A DNA stretch of 64,000 nucleotides from an uncultured Tenacibaculum sp. (GCA_947497895.1 CANMIL010000002.1:186001-250000), one strand, 5' to 3'. Counted from the stretch's first letter, positions 1-10,365 are shown. Numbers and translations are program-made. Notes: generated by a model not told the origin, from the sequence alone.

Positions 1-429
1 CTTATCTTGAATATCCTTTAAACCATTATGACCTCCAGAACTTCCTTTTCCTTTAATACGTACTTTACCAAAATCAATGTTTAAATCGTCCGTAATAATC
101 AATAAGTTTTCAACCTGAATGTTCTCCTTTTTCATCCAATAAATAACCGCTTTACCACTTAAATTCATGTAGGTATTCGGTTTTAAAACAGTAACTGTTT
201 TTCCTTTAACTTTAACCGTAGCTATATCACCCAATTTTTCTGTTTCAAAGCTTCCTCCGTGCTCTTTTACAAAAGCATCAACAATTTTAAAACCAATATT
301 ATGACGTGTGTCGTCATACTTTTCACCAATATTACCAAGCCCTACAATTAAAAATTTTTTCATTTGAGTTTCTTTATCAAGTGTTTCTGAACGGTTAAAT
401 AAACGTTTAAGGTATTTGAAAATAGCCAT
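1..429 (-). CDS. pth: Peptidyl-tRNA hydrolase (3' end outside window)
   Basis: Releases tRNA from peptidyl-tRNA that falls off stalled ribosomes. This gene is missing from the ORF track because the window edge removes its stop. The reverse complement reads FLIVGLGNIGEKYDDTRHN, the family N-terminal signature with the catalytic His, then KPNTYMNLSG, also typical. The start at 427-429 gives about 22 extra residues (MAIFKYLKRLFNRSETLD...) before the usual start; an internal ATG at 361-363 would remove them. I recall similar extensions in flavobacterial Pth, so I kept the longer form. About 143 codons are visible. It follows rplY and prs in the same direction, a common bacterial order. Confidence 0.93.
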   Translation of the reverse strand, partial: MAIFKYLKRLFNRSETLDKETQMKKFLIVGLGNIGEKYDDTRHNIGFKIVDAFVKEHGGSFETEKLGDIATVKVKGKTVTVLKPNTYMNLSGKAVIYWMKKENIQVENLLIITDDLNIDFGKVRIKGKGSSGGHNGLKDIQDK

Positions 430-494
430 GAGTTAAAATTAAAAAAGCGCTACACAAGTGTAACGCTTTTTTCTTACTTGTGGTAAGATATGTT

Positions 495-1070
495 TTATGC
501 TTCAGCGTCAGCTGCTGCTTTTGCCGCATTACGAGACATACGTACTTGTGCAACCACAGTGTTATCTGGGTGTAAAATAGTATAGTTATCGTTTGCTAAT
601 GCAGTAACGTATAGTTTGTTACCAATTTCTAATTCAGTGATATCAGCTTCGATGAAATCAGGTAAGTTAGCTGGTAAAGCTTTAACTTTTAATTTACGTA
701 CGTTATGACGTAAAGCACCACCGACCATTACACCTTTTGAAGTTCCTACTAACTTCACAGGAATTTCCATAGCGATTGCTCTATCTTCAAATAATTGATA
801 AAAATCAATGTGTAAGATTTTATCAGTTACAGGGTGAAACTGAATATCTTGTAAAACAGCTGTATATGATTGTCCGTCAAGTTCAATCGTTGCAGTATAA
901 ACATTTGGAGTATACACTAACGGTTTGAACGCTTTTTCTTCAGCTGAAAAGTGTACAGGTTTGTCTCCTCCGTATAATACGCAAGGAACCTTTCCAGCAT
1001 TACGTAAGGCTTTAGTAGCTACTTTACCTACGCTTTCTCTTTGAGATCCTTTGATTGTAATTGATTGCAT
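495..1070 (-). CDS. rplY: 50S ribosomal protein L25/general stress protein Ctc
   Basis: Ribosomal protein of the L25/TL5/Ctc family that binds 5S rRNA. At 191 residues it is the long, two-domain form: an N-terminal L25 beta-barrel (starting [20 protein letters not shown]) and a C-terminal beta domain (about residues 95-180) ending in an Ala-rich tail. The motif [16 protein letters not shown] is typical. The ATG at 1068-1070 begins at the family's normal N-terminus. It lies 21 bp downstream of prs and 65 bp upstream of pth on the same strand, so the three are probably cotranscribed. Confidence 0.95.
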   Translation of the reverse strand: MQSITIKGSQRESVGKVATKALRNAGKVPCVLYGGDKPVHFSAEEKAFKPLVYTPNVYTATIELDGQSYTAVLQDIQFHPVTDKILHIDFYQLFEDRAIAMEIPVKLVGTSKGVMVGGALRHNVRKLKVKALPANLPDFIEADITELEIGNKLYVTALANDNYTILHPDNTVVAQVRMSRNAAKAAADAEA

Positions 1071-1091
1071 TACTTTCTTATTTATATTAAA

Positions 1092-2033
1092 TTACATTAA
1101 AAATTCATCGCTAATTGATGTATTATCTTGCACTTTGTGCATTACATCTGCGAATAAAGTGGCGCAAGATACCACTTTTATTTTAGATATCTGCTTTTTT
1201 AAAGGAATTGTATCTGAAACGATTAACTCCGTTAATTTCGATCTTTCAATCTTTTCATAAGCATCACCTGAAAGAATTGGATGTGTAATAATTGCACGTA
1301 CACTTAGCGCTCCTCTTTCTATCATTAAGTCAGCAGCCTTTGTAAGTGTTCCTCCTGTATCGATCATATCATCAACAAGAATAACGTTTTTACCAGCAAC
1401 ATCACCAATAAGCTCCATATGACCAATAACGTTTGCTTTTTTACGTTGCTTGTAGCAAATTACTACATCACTCTCTAAATACTTAGAATACGCATAAGCT
1501 CTTTTTGAACCACCCATATCTGGAGAAGCTACTGTTAAGTTATCTAACTTTAAGCTTTCAACATATGGTAAGAAAATTGAAGATGCGAATAAATGATCCA
1601 CTGGCTTTTCGAAGAACCCTTGAATTTGATCAGCATGTAAATCCATGGTCATAATTCTAGTAGCTCCTGCTTCCTCTAATAATTTAGCAATTAATTTTGC
1701 TCCAATGGCAACTCTTGGTTTGTCTTTTCTATCTTGTCTTGCCCAACCAAAATAAGGCATAACAGCAGTAATATGTCTTGCCGATGCACGCTTAGCAGCA
1801 TCTAACATTAATAACATTTCCATTAAATTGTCAGCATTTGGAAAAGTAGAACCTATGATAAAAATTCTTCTTCCTCTTACTGATTCTTCAAAAGCTGGCT
1901 GAAATTCTCCATCGCTAAAGCGTAAGATGTGAACATTTCCTAGTTCGGTTCCAAATTTCTTTGCAATTTCTTCTGCTAATTCTGTACTCTGAGAACAAGC
2001 AAAAATTTTCGGACTTAATTGATTTGCAAGCAT
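1092..2033 (-). CDS. prs: Ribose-phosphate pyrophosphokinase
   Basis: Makes phosphoribosyl pyrophosphate from ribose 5-phosphate and ATP, feeding purine, pyrimidine, histidine and tryptophan synthesis; cytoplasmic. The protein is 313 residues, normal for class I enzymes. The PRPP-binding loop VILVDDMIDTGGTLTKAA is at about residues 215-232, and the ATP/Mg-binding segment FGWARQDRKDKPR lies near residue 95. FSDGEFQPAFEESVRGR is the N-terminal signature. It is the first gene of a probable prs-rplY-pth transcription unit; a TAnnTTTG box lies about 40 bp upstream. Confidence 0.97.
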   Translation of the reverse strand: MLANQLSPKIFACSQSTELAEEIAKKFGTELGNVHILRFSDGEFQPAFEESVRGRRIFIIGSTFPNADNLMEMLLMLDAAKRASARHITAVMPYFGWARQDRKDKPRVAIGAKLIAKLLEEAGATRIMTMDLHADQIQGFFEKPVDHLFASSIFLPYVESLKLDNLTVASPDMGGSKRAYAYSKYLESDVVICYKQRKKANVIGHMELIGDVAGKNVILVDDMIDTGGTLTKAADLMIERGALSVRAIITHPILSGDAYEKIERSKLTELIVSDTIPLKKQISKIKVVSCATLFADVMHKVQDNTSISDEFLM

Positions 2034-2074
2034 TTATCGAAAGTATGTTTTTTGTTTGTGTTGTTATATGGGGG

Positions 2075-2082
2075 CAAAAATA
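2075..2082 (-). promoter_or_regulatory. Candidate -7 promoter box for prs
   Basis: On the minus strand TATTTTTG matches the Bacteroidetes -7 consensus TAnnTTTG, about 41 bp before the prs start. I did not find a good TTTG element at the -33 position. Confidence 0.4.
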
Positions 2083-2108
2083 AAACTATTTTGAGAGATT
2101 GAAAGTAT

Positions 2109-2143
2109 TTTGATGAATTAACTAAAATATTTTAATAAATTTG
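2109..2143 (+). promoter_or_regulatory. Promoter of tRNA-Leu
   Basis: TTTG (2109-2112), 23 bp spacer, TAAATTTG (2136-2143), a full match to the Bacteroidetes TTTG/TAnnTTTG promoter. It ends 12 bp before the first base of the tRNA, where a tRNA promoter is expected. Confidence 0.65.
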
Positions 2144-2155
2144 CACCCACAATAA

Positions 2156-2239
2156 GCCAAAGTGGTGGAATTGGTAGACACGTTGGATTCAAAATCCAAT
2201 GTTCGCAAGGACGTGTGGGTTCGAGTCCCACCTTTGGTA
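2156..2239 (+). tRNA. tRNA-Leu (anticodon CAA)
   Basis: An 84-nt class II tRNA. Acceptor arms GCCAAAG and CTTTGGT pair over seven positions with one G-U, followed by discriminator A. The anticodon stem TTGGA/TCCAA encloses loop TTCAAAA with anticodon CAA at 2190-2192. A long variable arm follows, then the T arm GTGGG TTCGAGT CCCAC. The 3' CCA is not encoded. A promoter sits just upstream and a terminator 13 bp downstream, so it is a single-gene unit. Confidence 0.97.
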
Positions 2240-2252
2240 CAACAAGCAAAAA

Positions 2253-2278
2253 AGTCGAGTTTTTACTCGGCTTTTTTT
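2253..2278 (+). terminator. Terminator after tRNA-Leu
   Basis: Stem AGTCGAGT/ACTCGGCT (8 bp, one T-G) with a TTTT loop, followed by a seven-T run. Classical intrinsic terminator. Confidence 0.85.
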
Positions 2279-2394
2279 ATGTGCTATTCTTAGGTTTGTT
2301 GGTAACCGTTTGTAATCTAGTTTTTTATTGTTTTTGTGTATTTTAATATAGTTTATATCTATTGTTTTTAAATAAATTATAATTGGTTTATATA

Positions 2395-2402
2395 TAGTTT
2401 TG
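2395..2402 (+). promoter_or_regulatory. Candidate -7 box for the katG-like gene
   Basis: TAGTTTTG fits TAnnTTTG 25 bp before the ATG at 2428. No TTTG was found at the right upstream distance, so support is partial. Confidence 0.4.
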
Positions 2403-2403
2403 A

Positions 2404-4704
<2,301 letters not shown>

Positions 4705-4762
4705 AAACACAAACCATTTTTTAATAGAAATTACTGTTGAAAATGGTTCGAAGGGTATGGCT

Positions 4763-4798
4763 AAAATGAAGCGAGATAAATTTATCTCGCTTCATTTT
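4763..4798 (+). terminator. Perfect 18-bp palindromic terminator after katG
   Basis: AAAATGAAGCGAGATAAA and its exact reverse complement abut with no spacer, and T-rich ends flank both sides. It is suitable as a terminator in either direction, 59 bp after the katG stop. Confidence 0.8.
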
Positions 4799-4825
4799 GT
4801 TTTGTTCTAAAGAATTGTATTTTTA
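4796..4825 (+). promoter_or_regulatory. Candidate promoter of tRNA-Ala
   Basis: TTTG (4796-4799), 18 bp, then TATTTTTA (4818-4825), one mismatch from TAnnTTTG. It would give a leader of about 30 nt before the tRNA. Confidence 0.35.
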
Positions 4826-4861
4826 CTCGTGAAGAAAGATTCACATTTTCACAAACAAAAT

Positions 4862-4935
4862 GGGGATGTAGCTCAGTTGGCTAGAGTGTTTGACTGGCAG
4901 TCAAAAGGTCGCGGGTTCGAGCCCCGCCTTCTCCA
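4862..4935 (+). tRNA. tRNA-Ala (anticodon GGC)
   Basis: A 74-nt tRNA. The anticodon stem TTTGA/TCAAA holds loop CTGGCAG with anticodon GGC at 4896-4898. The acceptor stem GGGGATG/CTTCTCC includes the G3-U70 pair, the alanine identity element, and one U-U mismatch at the sixth pair. D arm GCTC..GAGT and T arm GCGGG TTCGAGC CCCGC are normal; discriminator A; CCA not encoded. Confidence 0.96.
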
Positions 4936-4936
4936 C

Positions 4937-4966
4937 AAAAAAACCTGCAAAACTGCAGGTTTTTTT
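4937..4966 (+). terminator. Bidirectional terminator between tRNA-Ala and the lipoprotein gene
   Basis: Stem ACCTGCA/TGCAGGT with an A run on the left and a T run on the right, so it can end transcription from the tRNA (+) and from the converging lipoprotein gene (-). Confidence 0.85.
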
Positions 4967-4973
4967 AATTTAG

Positions 4974-5591
4974 TTAATGAAGCTCATAAGTAGTTATTTC
5001 ATTACAACTACCCTGAGTAATATGATCTATTGAAATGATATTGTTTAAATGTTTGATCTCAACTCTGTGAGGATTCTCAATTGGGAAATTTTCAAAAACA
5101 ATCTCTTCATTTTTATCAATAGTATTCGTTATTACACCATCTGTATAAACAAGTAGATGATTTTCAGTTCTATTCTTAAGTTTTATAGATACAGTTTTTT
5201 CAATTTCTATATCGAGTACCGGTTGACTAGATGCATATGAAGGTGCTGGTGATATTTTATATTGAATAGACTTTCTGGTTTTTATCGAAAAACGATTGCT
5301 TAAACACATATCAGATTTTTCTGCGTCTACGAATAATTCGTTTGGTACATTGATGTTTTTAAACTCTAGTAACCCATTTTCATCAGTATTGCCTTGAAAA
5401 ATTGGATTTTCTTTATTTCTTAAATTTTGTAAATTTTCATAAACGCGAATATTAGTATTGTTTAATGGTTCGCCTTTATATGTTACGTTTACTGAAAATT
5501 CATAGGTAATTTTGTCATCATCATTTGAACAGGATACAAACACAAAAGATAAAGTAAGACAAATAATAAGTAGTAGTTGTTTAGTTTTCAT
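4974..5591 (-). CDS. Predicted surface lipoprotein, unknown function
   Basis: Not assigned to a named family. The 205 residues start MKTKQLLLIICLTLSFVFVSC, a type II signal peptide, followed by SNDDD. An acidic stretch directly after the lipidated Cys resembles the flavobacterial lipoprotein export signal, so surface exposure is a reasonable inference. Residues about 30-95 (FSVNVTYKGEPLNNTNIRVY, then TDENGLLEFKNI) look like a carboxypeptidase-regulatory or prealbumin-like beta domain. Four Cys residues occur in the mature protein, including the lipidation Cys and a C-terminal QGSCNE. It is monocistronic and shares its terminator with tRNA-Ala. Confidence 0.75.
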   Translation of the reverse strand: MKTKQLLLIICLTLSFVFVSCSNDDDKITYEFSVNVTYKGEPLNNTNIRVYENLQNLRNKENPIFQGNTDENGLLEFKNINVPNELFVDAEKSDMCLSNRFSIKTRKSIQYKISPAPSYASSQPVLDIEIEKTVSIKLKNRTENHLLVYTDGVITNTIDKNEEIVFENFPIENPHRVEIKHLNNIISIDHITQGSCNEITTYELH

Positions 5592-5844
5592 AATTTATAA
5601 GTTGGTTAAATTAAATTTTTAAAATTTCTTCTCAAGGAACCAAGAAGTGTGCCATATTTCAAGAAAAACATTCAAATCTAAGTAGCTTTTAATGGAGAAT
5701 TATGTATAGATGATTTTAATATTTTGTTTATTAGGTTTTTATGAGTGATAGTGTAAACATTCAAAAAAATATTAGAGGTGATTTTATTTTGGGTTGATGA
5801 TGGGTTTCATCTATTTTCTATATTCGCAAGGAATACATCTTTTT

Positions 5845-6432
5845 ATGATAAAAGCTACAAAAAAGGATAAAGAACTTATCGTAGATATTTTAACTTCGGC
5901 TTTTGAGCCAATTACAATTCCGAACTCAATTAATTTCGTGGTAAAACAAGATTCTAAAAGGAACGAACGTCTTAAAGTTTTAATGGAATATTTATGTGAC
6001 AACTCACTTCTTTTTGGAGAGGTTTTTTTATCTGATAATAGAAAGGCTTGTACTTTAATTCAATATCCACATACCAAAAAAATAACCTTGCAAACAGTTC
6101 TTTGGGATTTTCAATTAGCATTGAAATGTATCGGTTTGAGTAATGTGGTGAAAGTGTTGAAAAGAGAAATAACGTTAAAAAAACACCACAGTAAAGAGCC
6201 CCATATCCATCCAATGATCTTAGGAACCTATTCTGAAGAAAGAGGGAAAGGGCACGGTTTTCGTTTAATTAAACAACTCCAAGAGTATTATAAGGACACT
6301 ACATTACCCGTTATTATTGAAACAACAACAAAAGAGAATTTAAATCTATATGAATATTTTGGATTTAAAATTTTCAAAGAAACTTCTGAACTTCAATACC
6401 CTTTGTATTTTTTAAAAAATAAGAACCACTGA
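5845..6432 (+). CDS. GNAT family N-acetyltransferase
   Basis: Likely acetyl-CoA-dependent N-acetyltransferase of unknown substrate. The C-terminal half carries the acetyl-CoA loop RGKGHGFRLI (motif A) and the family ending NLYEYFGFKIFKE. The ORF track starts at 5794, but its first 17 residues (MMMGFIYFLYSQGIHLF) are hydrophobic and unlike a GNAT start; the ATG at 5845 (MIKATKKDKELIVDIL) begins where the fold normally starts and has AAGGA 12 bp upstream. This gives 195 residues. It stands alone between two intergenic stretches. The substrate cannot be read from the sequence. Confidence 0.8.
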   Translation: MIKATKKDKELIVDILTSAFEPITIPNSINFVVKQDSKRNERLKVLMEYLCDNSLLFGEVFLSDNRKACTLIQYPHTKKITLQTVLWDFQLALKCIGLSNVVKVLKREITLKKHHSKEPHIHPMILGTYSEERGKGHGFRLIKQLQEYYKDTTLPVIIETTTKENLNLYEYFGFKIFKETSELQYPLYFLKNKNH

Positions 6433-6813
6433 AATTAACTATTGCTATTATAAGTTTAGTAAAGGAGAATAAGAACAATTAGGGATTTATGACCTTATAT
6501 AGAATTGGATTTTTTTAGATTTCTACATAAAGGATGGTGGTAAATACATCAAATCGAAGATTAACTTCTGAAATTGATATATGTGTACTCAAATTAAAAT
6601 TTTATACCCAAAGCATAATTGGTTATATTTACTTATATTTAAAAAAGTTAAGTAAAAAATATTGAGAGTCATTAGGTCGATTTTCACTTCAATTAATAGG
6701 TGTTGATTTTCGAATAATTTCCAAACATTTGTTTTTGCTTCTTTATCTTAATCAAAAAACATTATACTGAATTAGCTACTACAAAAACTATTATAAACTT
6801 TAAATAACAAAAA
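6433..6813. other. Gene-free interval upstream of aqpZ
   Basis: This 381-bp AT-rich stretch has no ORF with coding character and no convincing hairpin. TTTG motifs near 6728 and 6737 have no matching TAnnTTTG downstream, so I cannot place the aqpZ promoter. Confidence 0.4.
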
Positions 6814-7500
6814 ATGAAAAAATTAGTAGCTGAATTTATAGGAACCTTATGGTTGGTACTTGGAGGATGTGGAAGTGCTGTTTTAGCGGCAGCATATCCT
6901 GAACTAGGTATTGGATTTGTAGGTGTTGCAATAGCTTTTGGTTTAACAGTTGTTACAATGGCATATGCTATCGGGCATATTTCAGGTTGTCATCTGAACC
7001 CCGCTGTGTCCATTGGACTTTGGGCTGGGGGGCGTTTTGATAAAAAAGAGCTTATTTCCTACATTGTTGCTCAAATATTAGGAGGTATCGCTGGAGCCGG
7101 TATCCTGTATATAATTGCAACTGGAAAAGCAGGATTTGAAATAGGTGGATTTGCTTCTAATGGCTATGGAGAACATTCGCCAGGTGGGTATAGCTTACTT
7201 GCTGCGTTGGTCACAGAAATAGTAATGACCTTCATGTTTTTGATAATTATTTTAGGAGCTACTCATTCAAAAGCACCTAAAGGATTTGCAGGTTTAGCTA
7301 TTGGATTAGGGTTAACACTTATTCATTTAATAAGTATTCCTGTTACGAACACTTCTGTAAACCCGGCAAGAAGTATTAGTCAGGCATTATTTGCGCAAGG
7401 TTGGGCAATCGAGCAACTTTGGCTTTTTATTGCTGCACCAATTGTTGGAGCAATTTTAGCTGGATTTGTTTATAAGATGATATCACCAGAAAACGACTAA
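6814..7500 (+). CDS. aqpZ: Aquaporin Z
   Basis: Inner-membrane water channel of the MIP family. The 228 residues form six hydrophobic helices and two half-helices, each with [13 protein letters not shown] (about residue 65) and SVNPARSIS (about residue 186). The selectivity filter residues are those of water-specific AqpZ: Phe in helix 2 (AIAFGLTV), His in helix 5 ([10 protein letters not shown]), a small residue before the second NPA, and Arg after it. GlpF would have Trp and Gly and an Asp after the second NPA. It is therefore unlikely to be the glycerol facilitator for the glpD/glpK pair further along. Two hairpins follow the stop. Confidence 0.95.
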   Translation: MKKLVAEFIGTLWLVLGGCGSAVLAAAYPELGIGFVGVAIAFGLTVVTMAYAIGHISGCHLNPAVSIGLWAGGRFDKKELISYIVAQILGGIAGAGILYIIATGKAGFEIGGFASNGYGEHSPGGYSLLAALVTEIVMTFMFLIIILGATHSKAPKGFAGLAIGLGLTLIHLISIPVTNTSVNPARSISQALFAQGWAIEQLWLFIAAPIVGAILAGFVYKMISPEND

Positions 7501-7526
7501 AAATAGCAGTTTAAAATATTTTATGT

Positions 7527-7597
7527 AAGTAGTGGTAAATGAAGAGATCAACGATTTTGCCTCAATAGTGGCAGTTTAACATAGTTTACCACTACTT
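7527..7597 (+). other. Long-loop inverted repeat downstream of aqpZ
   Basis: AAGTAGTGGTAAA (7527-7539) is exactly complementary to TTTACCACTACTT (7585-7597), with a 45-nt loop. The 9-mer GCAGTTTAA occurs in the flank and again inside the loop. It may be part of the aqpZ mRNA 3' end. Confidence 0.6.
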
Positions 7598-7611
7598 ATT
7601 TTTTATTAAAG

Positions 7612-7639
7612 CATTCACCATTTTGTGAATGTTTTTTTT
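7612..7639 (+). terminator. Terminator after aqpZ
   Basis: Stem CATTCAC/GTGAATG with a six-base loop and an eight-T run on the plus strand. Confidence 0.82.
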
Positions 7640-7659
7640 ATTTATATGGGTGAGATTGA

Positions 7660-8109
7660 TCACTTTTTATTAGCCAAAGTTGGATTTTTAATACTAATAA
7701 ATTCATAAACATCTAAAACATTTTGTTCGGTTAAATAATTGAATTGATGATTGTAGTTTACGTTTTTATATTCTTTATTCACAGATCGAGCTTTTTTGTT
7801 CTTCTTTTTATGTAGTTCTTCTTCATTTACAACATACTTAACAAAATAGGTGGAATCAATTTTATTATTGCCCAATGCAGGTCCTATCAGTTTTTTATTG
7901 ATTTTATGACAGGAAGCGCATATGCTTTTAAAAAGCTTCCCACCTTCTTTACCTTTTTTAGTTAAAGTATTTGTATTTCCACAAAAGGATGTAACAACTC
8001 CACATTCGGCAATATTAGACTCGGAAGGAATAAACGAATAAAGAACTGTTGAAATAGTTACTAAAAATGCCATGCCATAGGAAAGTAATATTTTGTTTTT
8101 TAAATTCAT
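7660..8109 (-). CDS. Monohaem c-type cytochrome lacking a Met ligand
   Basis: Small exported cytochrome c of 149 residues. An N-terminal hydrophobic segment (ILLSYGMAFLVTISTVLYSF) is a signal or anchor. The haem site CASCH lies at about residue 64 and is followed by KKLIGPALG, typical of class I cytochromes. The usual distal Met before the last helix is missing: the mature part has no Met at all, and the equivalent place reads NYNHQFNYLTEQNVLDVYEFI in two halves, with His where Met is expected. Its ATG overlaps the mobA stop (ATGA), so the two are translationally coupled. An electron-transfer partner of a molybdoenzyme is a reasonable inference. Confidence 0.85.
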   Translation of the reverse strand: MNLKNKILLSYGMAFLVTISTVLYSFIPSESNIAECGVVTSFCGNTNTLTKKGKEGGKLFKSICASCHKINKKLIGPALGNNKIDSTYFVKYVVNEEELHKKKNKKARSVNKEYKNVNYNHQFNYLTEQNVLDVYEFISIKNPTLANKK

Positions 8110-9236
8110 AAACCAGCTTTAATTTCTTTTGAAGCCGCTTCAAACTCATCGGGTGTGTTTATATTTCTTATGAATTCGTCCTCAATTTCAACGAGCTTAA
8201 CATCAGAATTGATTAACATTTTTCGTGGACATGAATATCCTTGAGCTAAATATTGTAATAGTTTTCCGTAGGCTTTTGGCTCGTAAATAGTTATTAAAGG
8301 CTCAGGGAATTCCTTACCTTTTCCTTTAACAGCAGTTGCTACTTTACTAGGATCTCTATGTTTTAATAAAAGCTGAATAATCTCTTTATTAACAAAAGGA
8401 ACATCGGTGGCTAAAACCAACCATGCAGTATTTGGATTCTTTTGAAAAGCCGAACAAATTCCTCCAAAAGGTCCTAGGTTTAAAAAGACATCATGAATCT
8501 CATTATCCTCTTTAACACCATCTTTAGCTGAATTGAGAGGTTGTATAGAGAAGAAGGTTTCCAAAGAAGAATCTTCTAATAACTCTTTAATATGTTCTTT
8601 TTGAGGTTTTCCAAAGTAGTTAAGATCCGCTTTATCAGTTCCCATTCGGGTACTTTTTCCTCCAATTAATACCAAACCTTTTACTGTTGCAATTCGTTCT
8701 TCAATTAGGTTTTTAAAATGATTGGCTATGCGATCAATTTCCTCTATTCCATAAGAAGTAATATTTTCTATTTCGGGAAATTTCTCTTTTAAACAATCAA
8801 AATACCTTGAATCGTCATTTAACTTAATAACAAAAGCAATATTGGTAATTTGAGCAATACGTTTTTTGATTGAAGCTTCTTTTTCATTATCAAGAATAAG
8901 CACTTGTTTAGCTCCTTGATAGTGATTTCCATTTATAAACACAAAATCATGATTGTAAAACTGTAATCGTTGTTCGTATTTGTTTATAGATGAACGGGTA
9001 TTTAATTGTAAATTTCCTTCGTGATGAAAGGTATATTCTGACAAAATATTAGCATCAACATCTTTGGCATGAGAAGCATCGAAATATCCGAGACTGTAAT
9101 TTGAAAGTCTTTTGGTTACTTCATGAACTAAATTGGTAATAATGCTGCATTTGGCCCCTAAAATGGCAACTTCATTTGGTGCAAAATTATCGTTGTGTTT
9201 TCTTGTTAGATTAGCGTGTTTTTTATGCTTTTTCAT
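8106..9236 (-). CDS. mobA: Molybdenum cofactor guanylyltransferase with degenerate MobB-like N-terminus
   Basis: The C-terminal half (from about residue 185) is a MobA nucleotidyltransferase, which attaches GMP to molybdopterin: GLVLIGGKSTRMGTDKA is its GTP-binding signature, and NLGPFGGICSAF and LATDVPFV follow in the usual order. The N-terminal 180 residues resemble the MobB GTPase in layout (EVAILGAKCSIITNLVHEV at the P-loop position) but lack the GxxGxGKT residues, so nucleotide binding there is doubtful. Total length is 376, about twice a plain MobA. It sits downstream of moaC and overlaps the cytochrome gene by four bases. Confidence 0.88.
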   Translation of the reverse strand: MKKHKKHANLTRKHNDNFAPNEVAILGAKCSIITNLVHEVTKRLSNYSLGYFDASHAKDVDANILSEYTFHHEGNLQLNTRSSINKYEQRLQFYNHDFVFINGNHYQGAKQVLILDNEKEASIKKRIAQITNIAFVIKLNDDSRYFDCLKEKFPEIENITSYGIEEIDRIANHFKNLIEERIATVKGLVLIGGKSTRMGTDKADLNYFGKPQKEHIKELLEDSSLETFFSIQPLNSAKDGVKEDNEIHDVFLNLGPFGGICSAFQKNPNTAWLVLATDVPFVNKEIIQLLLKHRDPSKVATAVKGKGKEFPEPLITIYEPKAYGKLLQYLAQGYSCPRKMLINSDVKLVEIEDEFIRNINTPDEFEAASKEIKAGL

Positions 9237-9290
9237 TTTTTAATGTTGATATATACTATTTAAAAATATTGATTTTGTATAACTAGGTTT

Positions 9291-9422
9291 GTCACTTCGA
9301 GTAAAATTATTTGAAATGTAATGAAGAATAATTTTGTGTCGAGAAGTGTTCTTTACTGTTGTATACCGTTCTCGATACATTTTTCATGTCGTTAGCACTT
9401 AGTAAAAAACACTCGAACTGAC
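9291..9422. repeat. Structured intergenic repeat with inverted ends
   Basis: A 132-bp element in the mobA-moaC gap. Its ends GTCACTTCGAGT and ACTCGAACTGAC are inverted repeats with 11 of 12 matches, and a second inverted pair lies inside (TGTCGAGAA near 9338, TTCTCGATACA near 9369). I recall similar cacttcgagt... intergenic repeats in other flavobacterial genomes, so this is probably a dispersed MITE- or REP-like element. The 69-residue ORF over it is not a gene. Confidence 0.6.
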
Positions 9423-9487
9423 ATTTCAGTAATAGAAATACGTGAAAGACTAAATTAAAAAAGGTATGATTTAGTTCGGGGGTATTT

Positions 9488-9964
9488 CTACAGTTTTTTA
9501 ATATCTGATTTACCACCAGTTTTTTCTATTAACTTAACTTCTTTAATTATCATGTCTTGGCTAATAGCTTTACACATATCATAAATAGTTAAGCAAGTGG
9601 CTGAAGCTCCTGTTAAGGCCTCCATTTCGACACCAGTTTTTCCTTCAATAGTTACTTTACAAGTCACCTCTATATGAAGGTCATCAACTACAGAAATATC
9701 AATGTCAACTCCATTAATCAACAGGGGATGACACATTGGAATAATATCTGACGCCTTCTTTACTCCTTGTATTCCAGCAATAATAGCTGTTTGAAAAACA
9801 GGTCCTTTTTTAGTGATAAGTTCATCATTAGTAAACTGATTAATAATTTCTGATCCTAAAAACATAGTAGCTTTTGCTATTGCTGTTCTTTTGGTGATTT
9901 TCTTATCAGAAACATTCACCATTTTAGGGTTGTTTTTTTCGTTTATGTGTGTAAAATCGCTCAC
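9488..9964 (-). CDS. moaC: Cyclic pyranopterin monophosphate synthase
   Basis: Second step of molybdopterin synthesis: with MoaA it turns GTP into cyclic pyranopterin monophosphate. The 158 residues hold the family signatures in order: KRTAIAKATM near the N-terminus, SDIIPMCHPLLINGVDI (active-site His), GVEMEALTGASAT, YDMCKA with the catalytic Lys, and the C-terminal KTGGKSD. Length is normal. It lies between the four-helix gene and mobA on the same strand. Confidence 0.96.
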   Translation of the reverse strand: MSDFTHINEKNNPKMVNVSDKKITKRTAIAKATMFLGSEIINQFTNDELITKKGPVFQTAIIAGIQGVKKASDIIPMCHPLLINGVDIDISVVDDLHIEVTCKVTIEGKTGVEMEALTGASATCLTIYDMCKAISQDMIIKEVKLIEKTGGKSDIKKL

Positions 9965-9978
9965 TTATTAATTTTAAG

Positions 9979-10005
9979 TTTTTAGTGTTGAATTTTAAAG
10001 TTTTA
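9979..10005. repeat. 27-bp direct repeat, copy 1
   Basis: Identical over 27 bases to 11681-11707; the core is AGTGTTGAATTTTAAAG. It overlaps the stop codon of the four-helix gene at 10003-10005. Together the two copies bracket the four-helix gene and moeA. Confidence 0.85.
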
Positions 10006-10365
10006 TAGTCGTTTCTTTAACAGGTTTTCTTGAGATGTTTTGACAATTGATGTTAACAGTCGTATCAATTCGTTTATATCTTTTAAAAGTGAAGAAACAT
10101 TTATTTGGGTTAAATCACTTTCCTTCAGTAATAATAACCAATACCTAGTTTCTCTAGCTTCTTTCGAAGAAATAGACATCTTAGCAATAAAATCTCTTTT
10201 ACTCTGACCTGCCATTGCTTCTTCAATATTAGCTCCTATTGAAGTTCCACTTCTTAAAAGCTGTTTTGAAATAATGAATTCTTTTTCTTTCTGTAGTTTT
10301 GAAAACAAGGAAATTATGTTTAACGAAAACTTAAAGCTTTTGCTTTGAACAATGCTCTTTTTCAT
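10003..10365 (-). CDS. Four-helix bundle protein (S23/IVP type)
   Basis: A 120-residue all-helical protein of the four-helix bundle family first seen encoded in 23S rRNA intervening sequences. SKQLLRSGTSIGANIEEA and the following SKRDFIAKMSISSKEARET, with LLKESD, are the hallmark segments. Molecular function is unknown for the family. It sits inside the molybdopterin block, between moaC and moeA, with GTGTTGA-type repeats on both sides. That context suggests it arrived as a small repeat-flanked insertion rather than being part of cofactor synthesis. Confidence 0.9.
   Translation of the reverse strand: MKKSIVQSKSFKFSLNIISLFSKLQKEKEFIISKQLLRSGTSIGANIEEAMAGQSKRDFIAKMSISSKEARETRYWLLLLKESDLTQINVSSLLKDINELIRLLTSIVKTSQENLLKKRL

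Noticed and set aside
6814-7500. Glycerol facilitator GlpF
   Set aside because: Selectivity filter residues and the absence of Asp after the second NPA fit aquaporin Z.
9307-9516. 69-residue minus ORF in the mobA-moaC gap
   Set aside because: Covers the structured repeat, overlaps the moaC end and has no family signature.
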